This document shows, piece by piece, positions 17,487 to 22,917 of a DNA stretch of 39,946 nt (the stretch's first letter is position 1; the number at the start of each line of letters is the position of its first letter). The position numbers were made by a program, and so were the translations under genes. The notes beneath the pieces were generated by a model. That model was not told where the DNA came from. It did no database searches and saw only the letters and a program-made list of their open reading frames with translations. Source of the stretch: a virus; the IMG/VR virus record IMGVR_UViG_3300033148_000901, positions 1 through 39,946 of that record, one strand, 5' to 3'.

Positions 17487-17650
17487 GTATACCTAATAGT
17501 AGCTAAAATAGTTACCAAAGGTATACCTAAAGGGTAATAGTATCTATAGACGGTGTAGTAGGTGTTTAACAGCTTTATTACCACGTTACTTGACAATATT
17601 AGAGAAGAAAAGCTTTGGGGAGCTAGTTAACAAGTTAAAGAGTCTTTAAC
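17487..17650. other. Palindromes after terL
   Basis: GTATACCTAA occurs at 17487 and again at 17521; its self-complementary GTATAC core also makes the two copies an inverted repeat. Downstream are AGCT-TTGGGG-AGCT (about 17621-17634) and an odd-centred palindrome with 8-bp arms, GTTAAAGA (17634-17641) and TCTTTAAC (17643-17650). A direct repeat GTTYGATAAAT follows at 17654 and 17689. The set surrounds the promoter candidate at 17591 and may relate to late termination or end processing. Confidence 0.45.
17591..17612 (+). promoter_or_regulatory. Candidate phage RNA polymerase promoter after terL (phi-OR-like)
   Basis: TGACAATATTAGAGAAGA begins at 17591 and is repeated without mismatch at 36181; a close form, TGACAATACTAGGGAGAAGA, is at 26498. 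All three are in non-coding DNA. The motif resembles the SP6 promoter (GTGACACTATAGAAGA) and the T7 start region (TAGGGAGA). Downstream of terL, T7 has the phi-OR promoter, used for replication and packaging near the right end. Confidence 0.6.
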
Positions 17651-17772
17651 TATGTTTGATAAATGTTATTGAACTGTTCTTCTACTGTGTTCGATAAATC
17701 ATTCTTATAACAGTTATCTACCAACTACTATCTACAACTTACTACTACCTATATACCACTACTTCTTACTCT

Positions 17773-17790
17773 ACCAGTTCTCTTACTGGT
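17773..17790. other. Hairpin in the non-coding region
   Basis: ACCAGT (17773-17778) and ACTGGT (17785-17790) form a 6-bp stem with a TCTCTT loop. A second weak inverted repeat, TACC-TTTCTT-GGTA, follows about 30 bases later. No T-run is present on either strand, so these are not clear terminators. Confidence 0.35.
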
Positions 17791-18009
17791 CTTAGAATGA
17801 TACCTCACCACTCGACTACCTTTCTTGGTATAGTGATCCCCTACAGTTGGTTTACAACTTGTGTTTGCTAAAGGTTCAAGAAGTTGAAAAATAATTGAAA
17901 AAAATGTGAGGGGGTATCATATACATTACGTCACCAGTATTCCCCCTTGCCACCTCTTTCCTCACCTTTCCTTACATTATATAACCAAATCCCAAACCAT
18001 TTCATCATA

Positions 18010-18135
18010 AGTTATTCACATATCGCCACAGATCACCAGCCAGTCGCTAACAGTTTAAGAACATTCGTTCATTTATCCACCTATTTGCCTACTTATTCAC
18101 ATAGTTATTCACATAGTTAGGGAGTTATTCACATA
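18010..18135 (+). repeat. Cluster of DnaA-box-like iterons
   Basis: The 9-mer TTATTCACA occurs exactly at 18012-18020, 18093-18101, 18105-18113 and 18125-18133; TTATCCACC (8 of 9 to TTATCCACA) is at 18073-18081. All face the same way, and the last three exact copies are 12 and 20 bases apart. Four copies extend to a 13-mer, A(G/C)TTATTCACATA. TTATNCACA is the classical bacterial DnaA-box consensus. AT-rich DNA follows. No other cluster was noticed in the genome. Confidence 0.75.
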
Positions 18136-18316
18136 AAGTGGTGAGGATAAATTTTTCAAACCTTTAGCACATCACACTCAACCACCTTTAGTCATTGTCA
18201 CTCAACCTCTCATCTTCTGCTATTCATCAACCTTTACGCAAATTCCCTATATAATGTAAGTAAACAAATTTTTACCTAATTCTTTTAACAAATTCACCTA
18301 AATTTCACTAAAACAC

Positions 18317-18345
18317 TTGACATCTATTTATTTTAATGCTATAAT
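18317..18345 (+). promoter_or_regulatory. Early promoter P1 (sigma70 type)
   Basis: A perfect -35 box TTGACA (18317-18322) and a perfect -10 box TATAAT (18340-18345) are separated by 17 bases. The expected start is near 18352. Its initially transcribed region closely resembles that of P2. It is the counterpart of the T7 A1-A3 early promoters read by host RNA polymerase. Confidence 0.9.
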
Positions 18346-18418
18346 ACATCATCTTTAAAAGGTATTCGCCTCTTAAGATATGTTCTTTCAAACTTTATTA
18401 ATTATTTCATGATTAAGC

Positions 18419-18447
18419 TTGACAATTAAGTTTTATTGTGTTATAAT
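18419..18447 (+). promoter_or_regulatory. Early promoter P2 (sigma70 type)
   Basis: TTGACA (18419-18424) and TATAAT (18442-18447), again with a 17-base spacer. The start should be near 18454, which places the first transcribed bases in the CTTAAAAGGATA inverted-repeat arm. P1 and P2 share the block TATAATACATCATCTT followed by AAAAGG, so one is probably a duplication of the other. Confidence 0.9.
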
Positions 18448-18454
18448 ACATCAT

Positions 18455-18573
18455 CTTAAAAGGATATTGACTCTAAGTAGTTGATTAGGCTTTAAAGTTA
18501 GATAGTAGCTCATAGTTAGCATACACTATTAATTATAACTTTAAATAAGCGTTATCCTTTTAAGTAGAGTCAA
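18455..18573 (+). ncRNA. Highly structured early leader with crossed inverted repeats
   Basis: Arm A, CTTAAAAGGATA (18455-18466), is perfectly complementary to 18553-18564. Arm B, TTGACTCTA (18467-18475), is perfectly complementary to 18565-18573. The order A-B...A'-B' means that the two pairings cross, and with no linker between them they can hardly form at the same time. Between them, TTTAAAGTTA (18491-18500) pairs with TAACTTTAAA (18536-18545), and ATAGT (18502-18506) with ACTAT (18525-18529). The RNA from P2 would begin at arm A. A two-state leader, a stable leader RNA or a protein-binding DNA site are all possible. Confidence 0.6.
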
Positions 18574-18600
18574 AGGTTAGACAAGATATAATATGAGTAA
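18570..18600 (+). repeat. Early-gene upstream element, copy 1
   Basis: TCAAAGGTTAGA, five variable bases and TATAATATGAGTAA, located before the gene at 18619. The same 12+5+14 arrangement recurs at 18835-18865 before the next gene. TATAAT resembles a -10 box, but no -35 box is at the right distance. It may be a regulatory or phage polymerase element. Confidence 0.5.
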
Positions 18601-18618
18601 CAAAACAAAGGAAACAGA

Positions 18619-18828
18619 ATGGAATACATAGTAGAAGAACTGGTAGGTAACTTTGGTCACTCTTTGGAGACATTTGAGGAGAGAGATGAAGCAGAACATT
18701 TTATGATTGAATGTGCTGGTAATGATGTTACTAATGAATATGGTGAAGATATTCTATTAAATAATGAGGAGTATATGAGAGCGTTAGAAAATGCTTTATC
18801 ATACTACGCTATAATAGAGAGTAACTAA
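18619..18828 (+). CDS. First early gene, small acidic protein of unknown function
   Basis: A 69-aa protein, strongly acidic (many Glu and Asp, few Lys), with no cysteine cluster beyond Cys34 and no membrane segment. AAAGGA lies 8 bases before the ATG. As the first gene of the early transcript it is in the position of T7 gp0.3, the acidic DNA-mimic Ocr that blocks restriction. Acidity and position are the only shared features, so an anti-defence role is a guess. Confidence 0.75.
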   Translation: MEYIVEELVGNFGHSLETFEERDEAEHFMIECAGNDVTNEYGEDILLNNEEYMRALENALSYYAIIESN

Positions 18829-18834
18829 GTAAGC

Positions 18835-18865
18835 TCAAAGGTTAGATACCTTATAATATGAGTAA
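18835..18865 (+). repeat. Early-gene upstream element, copy 2
   Basis: Second copy of the TCAAAGGTTAGA-N5-TATAATATGAGTAA element. Here the variable part makes AAGGT (18838-18842) and ACCTT (18848-18852) complementary, so a small hairpin is possible. A related AAGGT...ACCTTATAA block is at 20555-20573, before another early gene. Confidence 0.5.
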
Positions 18866-18886
18866 GAAATGATAAAGGAATGTAAG

Positions 18887-19090
18887 ATGGAAGTTAGAAC
18901 AAATATAGATGATATATTAGAGGAATATGGAGAAGGAGAAACTATTTCATACTACACGGCACTAGCTAGATTATTAGCTTTATTAGATGGGAATACATCA
19001 ACGCTAATACTTATAGACTTTGGTATTGATAGACTGAAAAGTATTCATAAAGAGGATACACCTTTTTTAAACCATAAAGAGAAGAAATGA
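18887..19090 (+). CDS. Early small protein, unrecognised
   Basis: A 67-aa protein when started at ATG 18887, which has AAAGGA 7 bases upstream. An in-frame ATG at 18869 lacks a good site. The sequence is helical and leucine-rich in the middle (YYTALARLLALLDG), with a charged C-terminus. Its stop overlaps the start of a membrane peptide gene (ATGA at 19087). No family was recognised. Confidence 0.65.
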   Translation: MEVRTNIDDILEEYGEGETISYYTALARLLALLDGNTSTLILIDFGIDRLKSIHKEDTPFLNHKEKK

Positions 19091-19173
19091 TTAGAATAAC
19101 TTACCTGACCATTGTAGCACTGATTGGAGCTTCTGCTCTTACACTTGGGTATCTTACCCTTATATTGAACTAA
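19087..19173 (+). CDS. 28-aa membrane peptide
   Basis: The ATG overlaps the previous stop (ATGA), which gives translational coupling. The product is almost entirely one hydrophobic helix (ITYLTIVALIGASALTLGYL). It is one of several single-span peptides in this genome. Function is unknown; small early membrane peptides of phages can affect membrane potential or block superinfection. Confidence 0.55.
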   Translation: MIRITYLTIVALIGASALTLGYLTLILN

Positions 19174-19182
19174 AGGAATGTA

Positions 19183-19608
19183 ATGAAAAACCTAAAACCA
19201 CTAGAGGTAACTAAAGAGTACTATCATAATATTCTAAATATGTTACCAACTGATAAGAGAGTGTATGTATATGATGAAGTGATAAGTGATAAGTATTATC
19301 TAGTATTTGATGGACTTCCAATAGGAGGATTTACTACTAACTACAATGGAGAGTTGAACGGTCTATTTAGCCTTAAGAGAGGATTAGGGAGAGAGATCTT
19401 TAAACTTCGTTTAGTACAAGCTAAGAAAGATTGTAAGGGAGAATGTAACTTACATTTATTCTGTATAGGTGACTTCCTTAAAGATCTTTATCGAGAGTTT
19501 GACTTTAAGGTTGATGAGGTGATAGAATGGGATGATACCTTATCTCCTAAAGGGTGGAATTATGAGAAACAAGGTAGACCAACATTATATACGATGAGTT
19601 TAGCTTAG
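19183..19608 (+). CDS. Early protein, possibly GNAT-fold acetyltransferase-like
   Basis: A 141-aa protein with a clear AAAGGA ribosome site. The plan 'GGFTTNYNGELNGLFSLKRGLG', then a CKGECNLHLFCIGDFLKDLY segment, an EFDFKV beta-bulge-like stretch and a terminal GWNYEKQGRP...YTMSL recalls short phage acetyltransferase-like proteins ('G.L..LFS..k.G.G...l..Y..~GF'). The acetyl-CoA loop is not clear, so this is only a fold guess. T7-like phages use early modifiers against host functions, which would fit. Unknown is the safe reading. Confidence 0.65.
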   Translation: MKNLKPLEVTKEYYHNILNMLPTDKRVYVYDEVISDKYYLVFDGLPIGGFTTNYNGELNGLFSLKRGLGREIFKLRLVQAKKDCKGECNLHLFCIGDFLKDLYREFDFKVDEVIEWDDTLSPKGWNYEKQGRPTLYTMSLA

Positions 19609-19625
19609 TTTAAGAATAACTGGCT

Positions 19626-19639
19626 ACAATATAGAATAA
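19626..19639 (+). promoter_or_regulatory. ACAATATAGAATAA element, copy 1
   Basis: The 14-mer ACAATATAGAATAA, within GGCTACAATATAGAATAA (19622-19639), recurs at 19884. Against the SP6 promoter segment GGTGACACTATAGAAGAG, 13 of 18 positions agree. It lies in the short gap before the gene at 19657, so a phage polymerase promoter is plausible. Confidence 0.4.
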
Positions 19640-19656
19640 CAATTAAAGGAGTTATT

Positions 19657-19881
19657 ATGAGAGAGAAGTTACAAAGTATATTAGATACTTTTAGCACTGA
19701 TGCTATAGAAGAGGGTGAAGCACTTGATGAATTGATACAAGCACTTGGTGAGGGATCTAAAAAGGATGAAGAACTAGCAGAATACTTTGTTAGTGATGAA
19801 ACAAGTAGTGAAGGTGATGATTATCTTACCGATTATCAATGTATAGAGATAGTAGTTGCCACCTACGAGTTGACGTGGTAG
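19657..19881 (+). CDS. Early acidic protein, unrecognised
   Basis: A 74-aa, very acidic protein (Glu/Asp-rich throughout, pI clearly low) with helical character and no membrane segment. The ribosome site AAAGGAG is 8 bases upstream. It is the second strongly acidic small protein of the early block. Acidic early proteins can act as DNA mimics, but there is no sequence motif to support this here. Confidence 0.7.
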   Translation: MREKLQSILDTFSTDAIEEGEALDELIQALGEGSKKDEELAEYFVSDETSSEGDDYLTDYQCIEIVVATYELTW

Positions 19882-19883
19882 TA

Positions 19884-19897
19884 ACAATATAGAATAA
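19884..19897 (+). promoter_or_regulatory. ACAATATAGAATAA element, copy 2
   Basis: Exact second copy of the 14-mer seen at 19626, again immediately before a gene (19911), followed by AGAGGAG. Its repeated placement in short gaps supports a promoter or processing function over chance. Confidence 0.4.
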
Positions 19898-19910
19898 AGA
19901 GGAGTAGAAG

Positions 19911-20039
19911 ATGTATAAAGTGATCGCAAACGGTGTGAAAGTGGCTGAAACTAGAGACTTAAGGAAAGCTAATACGTTGGTAGATCTCTTTTATGATCAA
20001 CTACAGATAGACTGTTATTTAGAGAAGGAGGAGAAGTGA
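19911..20039 (+). CDS. 42-aa early protein, unrecognised
   Basis: ATG at 19911 with AAGAGGAG upstream. The product starts MYKVIANGVKVAETRDLRKA and has a predicted beta-beta-helix plan with a Glu/Lys-rich end. The stop (TGA 20037-20039) overlaps the ATG of the kinase-like gene, so the two are coupled. Confidence 0.6.
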   Translation: MYKVIANGVKVAETRDLRKANTLVDLFYDQLQIDCYLEKEEK

Positions 20040-20536
20040 TGAGTGCTTTAAAAGTGATAGGAAGAGGACATTTTACAACGGCTTACAGAAAAGATCGGAA
20101 AACAGTTATTCTAAAGAGTAGGGATAAAGCTAAAGAATGTATGAGTCTTGGTTGGTTTCCTTCCTCTAACTTGTTTCCAACTGTTACGAGAATAAGTGGA
20201 CAAGATGAGAACGGTTTTAGTATGTATGAGATGAAATATGTTACTAGGGTTCGATCACCTAAGAAACAGTTAACAAAGGAGCATTATGAATTATATAAGA
20301 CTCTTAAAACAGTGTACAGTATGAGGCTAGATAATGCTGACGATATAATAAGAAAGTTTGAGGCTTTACCTATAAAGAGAAGTATCAAGAATCATCTAAT
20401 AGATGCAGTATCAGCTCTAACAAATTACGGTTCTGATGTACATTTTGAGATTAGTCCACGAAACATAGGAGTAACTAAAACTGGTAAATTGATATTGATG
20501 GATTGTTTCTTTTTTGTAAATGATCTGAGACATTAA
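20039..20536 (+). CDS. Protein kinase-like early protein (T7 gp0.7-like role)
   Basis: This 165-aa protein has the landmarks of a minimal kinase fold: a glycine-rich loop GRGHFTTAYR (8-17), a candidate ATP-binding lysine in VILK (K26), a catalytic-loop-like HFEISPRNIG (135-144) with conserved N142, and the metal-binding D155 in LILMD. The usual HxD aspartate is Glu137. T7 gp0.7 is an early Ser/Thr kinase that shuts down host transcription, and the position here agrees. ATG 20039 is preferred: GGAGGA lies 5 bases upstream, while GTG 20036 is too close. Activity with Glu in place of Asp is uncertain. Confidence 0.7.
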   Translation: MSALKVIGRGHFTTAYRKDRKTVILKSRDKAKECMSLGWFPSSNLFPTVTRISGQDENGFSMYEMKYVTRVRSPKKQLTKEHYELYKTLKTVYSMRLDNADDIIRKFEALPIKRSIKNHLIDAVSALTNYGSDVHFEISPRNIGVTKTGKLILMDCFFFVNDLRH

Positions 20537-20554
20537 GCTGTAAGAAAGTTAAAC

Positions 20555-20573
20555 AAGGTTACAATACCTTATA
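20555..20573 (+). promoter_or_regulatory. ACAATACC element with small hairpin
   Basis: AAGGT (20555-20559) and ACCTT (20566-20570) can pair around TACAAT. The block AAGGTTA...TACCTTATAA is shared with the element at 18838. It contains the ACAATA core of the other promoter candidates and lies just before a gene. Confidence 0.35.
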
Positions 20574-20590
20574 AGATCAAAGGAGATCAA

Positions 20591-20788
20591 ATGCAACCGA
20601 TACAAGGACAGTGGGAAGAAGAGAATATAGACGAAATAAATGATGAACAATTCATAGAATATGTTTTTGAAGCTTGTTTTGGAGATAGTGCTATAGCTAA
20701 AGGGTATCAAAAAGAAGATGTACTCTCTATGTTAGATGAGATGAACAAAGTATATGCAGAATATCAAGAAAATAAGGAGATCAAATGA
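20591..20788 (+). CDS. Early small acidic protein, unrecognised
   Basis: A 65-aa acidic protein. Its upstream 21-mer (20573-20593), including the ribosome site and ATG, is identical to that of the gene at 21338 (21320-21340). It has helical segments such as EQFIEYVFEACFG and a C-terminal helix (DVLSMLDEMNKVYAEYQENK). The stop overlaps the next ATG by four bases. Confidence 0.7.
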   Translation: MQPIQGQWEEENIDEINDEQFIEYVFEACFGDSAIAKGYQKEDVLSMLDEMNKVYAEYQENKEIK

Positions 20789-21063
20789 CAATTAACAACC
20801 AGTTAAAAGAACAAGGTGTAGAGATAGTAGCAGAAGAGGGTAACAGAACAGCTTACTTCCTAGGAGACAAACTGATAGCTATGCAGAACACTAGAGACAT
20901 ATCAATCTTTAGAACAGATGATGAGAAGGTATCAGATCTTTACAACATTATGTTATCAGATACAAACTTTGAGCATTACATAACAAAAGGAGTTAACTAT
21001 ATTACAACAGAGGATAATGAGCGTAGGTTAATGGAGCATAGTTTTACTTGGAGGGTTTTATAA
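20785..21063 (+). CDS. Early protein, unrecognised
   Basis: A 92-aa mixed alpha/beta protein, coupled to its upstream neighbour (ATGA overlap) and, by TAATG, to the zinc-ribbon gene downstream. No cysteine, signal or membrane segment. No family was recognised. Confidence 0.65.
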   Translation: MTINNQLKEQGVEIVAEEGNRTAYFLGDKLIAMQNTRDISIFRTDDEKVSDLYNIMLSDTNFEHYITKGVNYITTEDNERRLMEHSFTWRVL

Positions 21064-21227
21064 TGAAGCCTTTACAAGATACAGAAGAATATACAGTTTA
21101 CTATGATTGTAATAACTGTGGAAACTCTTACAGAATAAGTGAAGTACCTTTAGATGAAAAGTGTACTTGTGGCACTAAATTGGTAGTAAATAAAGTGATG
21201 AATGATTGGAAAAGTGATGAAACTTGA
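21063..21227 (+). CDS. 54-aa zinc-ribbon protein
   Basis: The ATG overlaps the previous stop. The product has CNNC (C16, C19) and CTC (C34, C36) cysteine pairs spaced like a small zinc ribbon (YYDCNNCGNSYRISEVPLDE, then KCTCGTKL). Such minimal ribbons bind nucleic acid or host transcription machinery in phage early proteins, and this may be a host-directed regulator. The gene overlaps the next small ORF by 11 bases. Confidence 0.65.
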   Translation: MKPLQDTEEYTVYYDCNNCGNSYRISEVPLDEKCTCGTKLVVNKVMNDWKSDET

Positions 21228-21321
21228 TGAAGATAGTATAGAACTATATTTAACTTTATGTAAGTTCTATGGAATAAGTTTAAGTGTGGTAGTCGTTGGA
21301 CTACTTGTTTATTTAAGTTAA
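21217..21321 (+). CDS. 34-aa membrane peptide
   Basis: ATG 21217 lies inside the end of the zinc-ribbon gene. A charged start (MKLDEDSIELYLTLCKFY) is followed by one hydrophobic helix (GISLSVVVVGLLVYL). The ribosome site is weak, so translation by reinitiation is likely. Function unknown. Confidence 0.45.
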   Translation: MKLDEDSIELYLTLCKFYGISLSVVVVGLLVYLS

Positions 21322-21337
21322 GATCAAAGGAGATCAA

Positions 21338-22090
21338 ATGATTAAGAAATATAATCTAACAGTTAGAGACTATGGTGAGAAAGGGTGGTACATCTCAGAC
21401 GGTAGAAGTAACTATCTACATTGTAATGGCAAGATAGTAAACGGTACTACTCTTAATGGTGGAGCATATCTAAGAAAAGAACTAGCTGAACAAGCTTTAG
21501 AGACTTATAACAACAAAGGAGAAGTAATGAAAAGAGTTAGTATAGAGGATGCTAAGGGTAAGGTATATGAGTTTGAGACAGATAGAAATATTGTTCTGCT
21601 AAAGGTAGTAGAAGAGAGGATTATAGGGTATGTTGACGATATTTATATTGATCCTTTAACATGGTCTTTGAAAGGTACACCTATGAGAGGTCAATCAACT
21701 ATTGATCTAACACCCTATGACCAGTTCAAAGACCTTAAAAGAGTAGTTAGCGAAGGTGCTAGAATTGAGCTTTCTAGTTCTTTTTTAAGGAATTGGAAGA
21801 CTCTACGAGGACAGCCTATTTGGGAGTGTAAACTAGAACAATACAGAATAAAAGGTAACATCTCTATAGAACAATGGGATAAACATAAAGAAGTTATCAA
21901 AGAGTTTTGGAAGGGTACTAAGGTAGAATATTATGAATGTATAACAAACGAGTGGCATAAGGCTTCTTGCCCTTCTTGGTCTCTGCTAAAATACCGTGTA
22001 AAACCTAAACCAAAAGTAGAGGAACTATCTATCCAACAGTTAGAGAATATGTTAGGGTATAAGATCAAAATTGTAAAGGAAGAGGTGTAA
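21338..22090 (+). CDS. Early/middle protein, possible two-gene fusion
   Basis: A 250-aa protein. Residues 1-63 (WYISDGRSNYLHCNG and GTTLNGGAYLRKELAEQALE) look like a complete small phage domain. A second start follows in frame at ATG 21527, with AAAGGAG 5 bases upstream. Residues 64-250 include VKRVSIEDAKGKVYEF-type text and a C-terminal domain (VEYYECITNEWHKASC, then YRVKPK) that recurs in phage proteins of unknown function. This looks like two adjacent genes joined in frame, with the downstream start kept. Function unknown. Confidence 0.7.
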   Translation: MIKKYNLTVRDYGEKGWYISDGRSNYLHCNGKIVNGTTLNGGAYLRKELAEQALETYNNKGEVMKRVSIEDAKGKVYEFETDRNIVLLKVVEERIIGYVDDIYIDPLTWSLKGTPMRGQSTIDLTPYDQFKDLKRVVSEGARIELSSSFLRNWKTLRGQPIWECKLEQYRIKGNISIEQWDKHKEVIKEFWKGTKVEYYECITNEWHKASCPSWSLLKYRVKPKPKVEELSIQQLENMLGYKIKIVKEEV

Positions 22091-22091
22091 G

Positions 22092-22409
22092 ATGTGGTGG
22101 AATAGAGATAAGCAGAAGGAAGTACTAACTGTTAAAGCAACTTCTATAGAATATGGTAGAGTGTTCGAGGTTACTTATAGTGGTATGAGTGATATGAGAA
22201 ATTACTATGAGTATAGACTGGCTGGGTTAGGGAGCGAGTTAGAAGGATCTCAGATACTCTCACGAGATAATGTAGGTAAAGTAAGGAGTTCTAAGACATA
22301 TAAAAACCTACAGAAAGTTTATAAACAAGATGTACAAGAGTTTAGAGATATGATAGAACTCTTAGAGAATAGAATAAGAAACTTAAAAGAATATAGAGAA
22401 GGGGTGTAA
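22092..22409 (+). CDS. Unrecognised basic helical protein
   Basis: A 105-aa protein that starts one base after the previous stop, with AAGGAAGAGG as ribosome site. It starts MWWNRDKQKEVLTVKATSIE. The C-terminal half (about 60-100) is a long charged helix with heptad-like spacing (FRDMIELLENRIRNLKEY), probably a coiled coil. Function unknown. Confidence 0.7.
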   Translation: MWWNRDKQKEVLTVKATSIEYGRVFEVTYSGMSDMRNYYEYRLAGLGSELEGSQILSRDNVGKVRSSKTYKNLQKVYKQDVQEFRDMIELLENRIRNLKEYREGV

Positions 22410-22410
22410 G

Positions 22411-22668
22411 ATGTTTGATGATATTAAAGAAATATTTGGTCTTGGAGATGAGGAAATAAGTAAGGTGACAGCACCTATTAGAGGAAAGCATAAACCTAAA
22501 CATAATCACTACGTAAAGCTCTACAGAGTAGCTGACAAGGGTAAGAGAACTTACTCTAAGATCGTTACACAAGAGAAAGCAGATAGGTTGTTAAATGGTA
22601 AGCAGATGGTTAGTAAAGATGGTGAGGTAGTTCGTGTACCTTTTAAAAGAAAATTTGTAAGAGCTTAA
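22411..22668 (+). CDS. Unrecognised small basic protein
   Basis: An 85-aa protein. After an acidic N-terminal 20 residues it becomes Lys/Arg/His-rich (RGKHKPKHNHYVKLYRVADK) and ends KRKFVRA. The basic C-terminal part could bind nucleic acid. It starts one base after the previous stop. No family was recognised. Confidence 0.7.
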   Translation: MFDDIKEIFGLGDEEISKVTAPIRGKHKPKHNHYVKLYRVADKGKRTYSKIVTQEKADRLLNGKQMVSKDGEVVRVPFKRKFVRA

Positions 22669-22677
22669 GGAGACTAC

Positions 22678-22917
22678 ATGAGACAACAAAGTTTTAAAGA
22701 ATGGATGGCAAACGGTGGGGATGAAATTTATGAAAGTATTCTGGACTGGTTAGAGAATGTTCCAGAAGAGGTTGATCTAAGGGAGTTAATCGGGTGCGAT
22801 AAGGATGAATACGCTTATGGAGAGTGTGAGAGTAGGTATGAGTCAGAGTTGAGTAGTTATGGTGACTATCTCTATGAGCAAGAACGTGACAGACAGATGG
22901 AGGAAGATTATGAATAA
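22678..22917 (+). CDS. Unrecognised small acidic protein
   Basis: A 79-aa, Glu/Asp/Tyr-rich protein starting MRQQSFKEWMANGGDEIYES. Two cysteines (CDKDEYAYGEC) are widely spaced. AAGGAGACTAC precedes the ATG. It overlaps the following membrane protein gene by 8 bases. Confidence 0.7.
   Translation: MRQQSFKEWMANGGDEIYESILDWLENVPEEVDLRELIGCDKDEYAYGECESRYESELSSYGDYLYEQERDRQMEEDYE

Larger units (their letters stand above)
17486..18618. other. 1.1-kb non-coding region, probable site of the physical ends and control elements
   Basis: No supported gene is seen on either strand. The region separates late and early blocks, where T7-like phages carry their direct terminal repeat, so the packaged ends probably lie here, although the borders cannot be seen from a single contig. 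The + strand is pyrimidine-rich (C above G) over about 17690-18260, opposite to the purine-rich coding strand elsewhere. It contains palindromes, a phage promoter candidate (17591), an ACCAGT/ACTGGT hairpin (17773-17790), the TTATTCACA cluster, AT-rich DNA (18240-18320) and two sigma70 promoters. Confidence 0.75.

Noticed and set aside
17354-17596. 80-codon minus-strand open frame across the terL end
   Set aside because: It runs over the terL 3' end and the promoter candidate, with no ribosome site and an implausible Tyr/Ser/Leu-rich product.
18010-18135. CRISPR-like array
   Set aside because: The repeat unit is only 9-13 bases and the spacing is irregular (12-61 bases). No cas genes are present. 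Iterons or DnaA boxes fit better.
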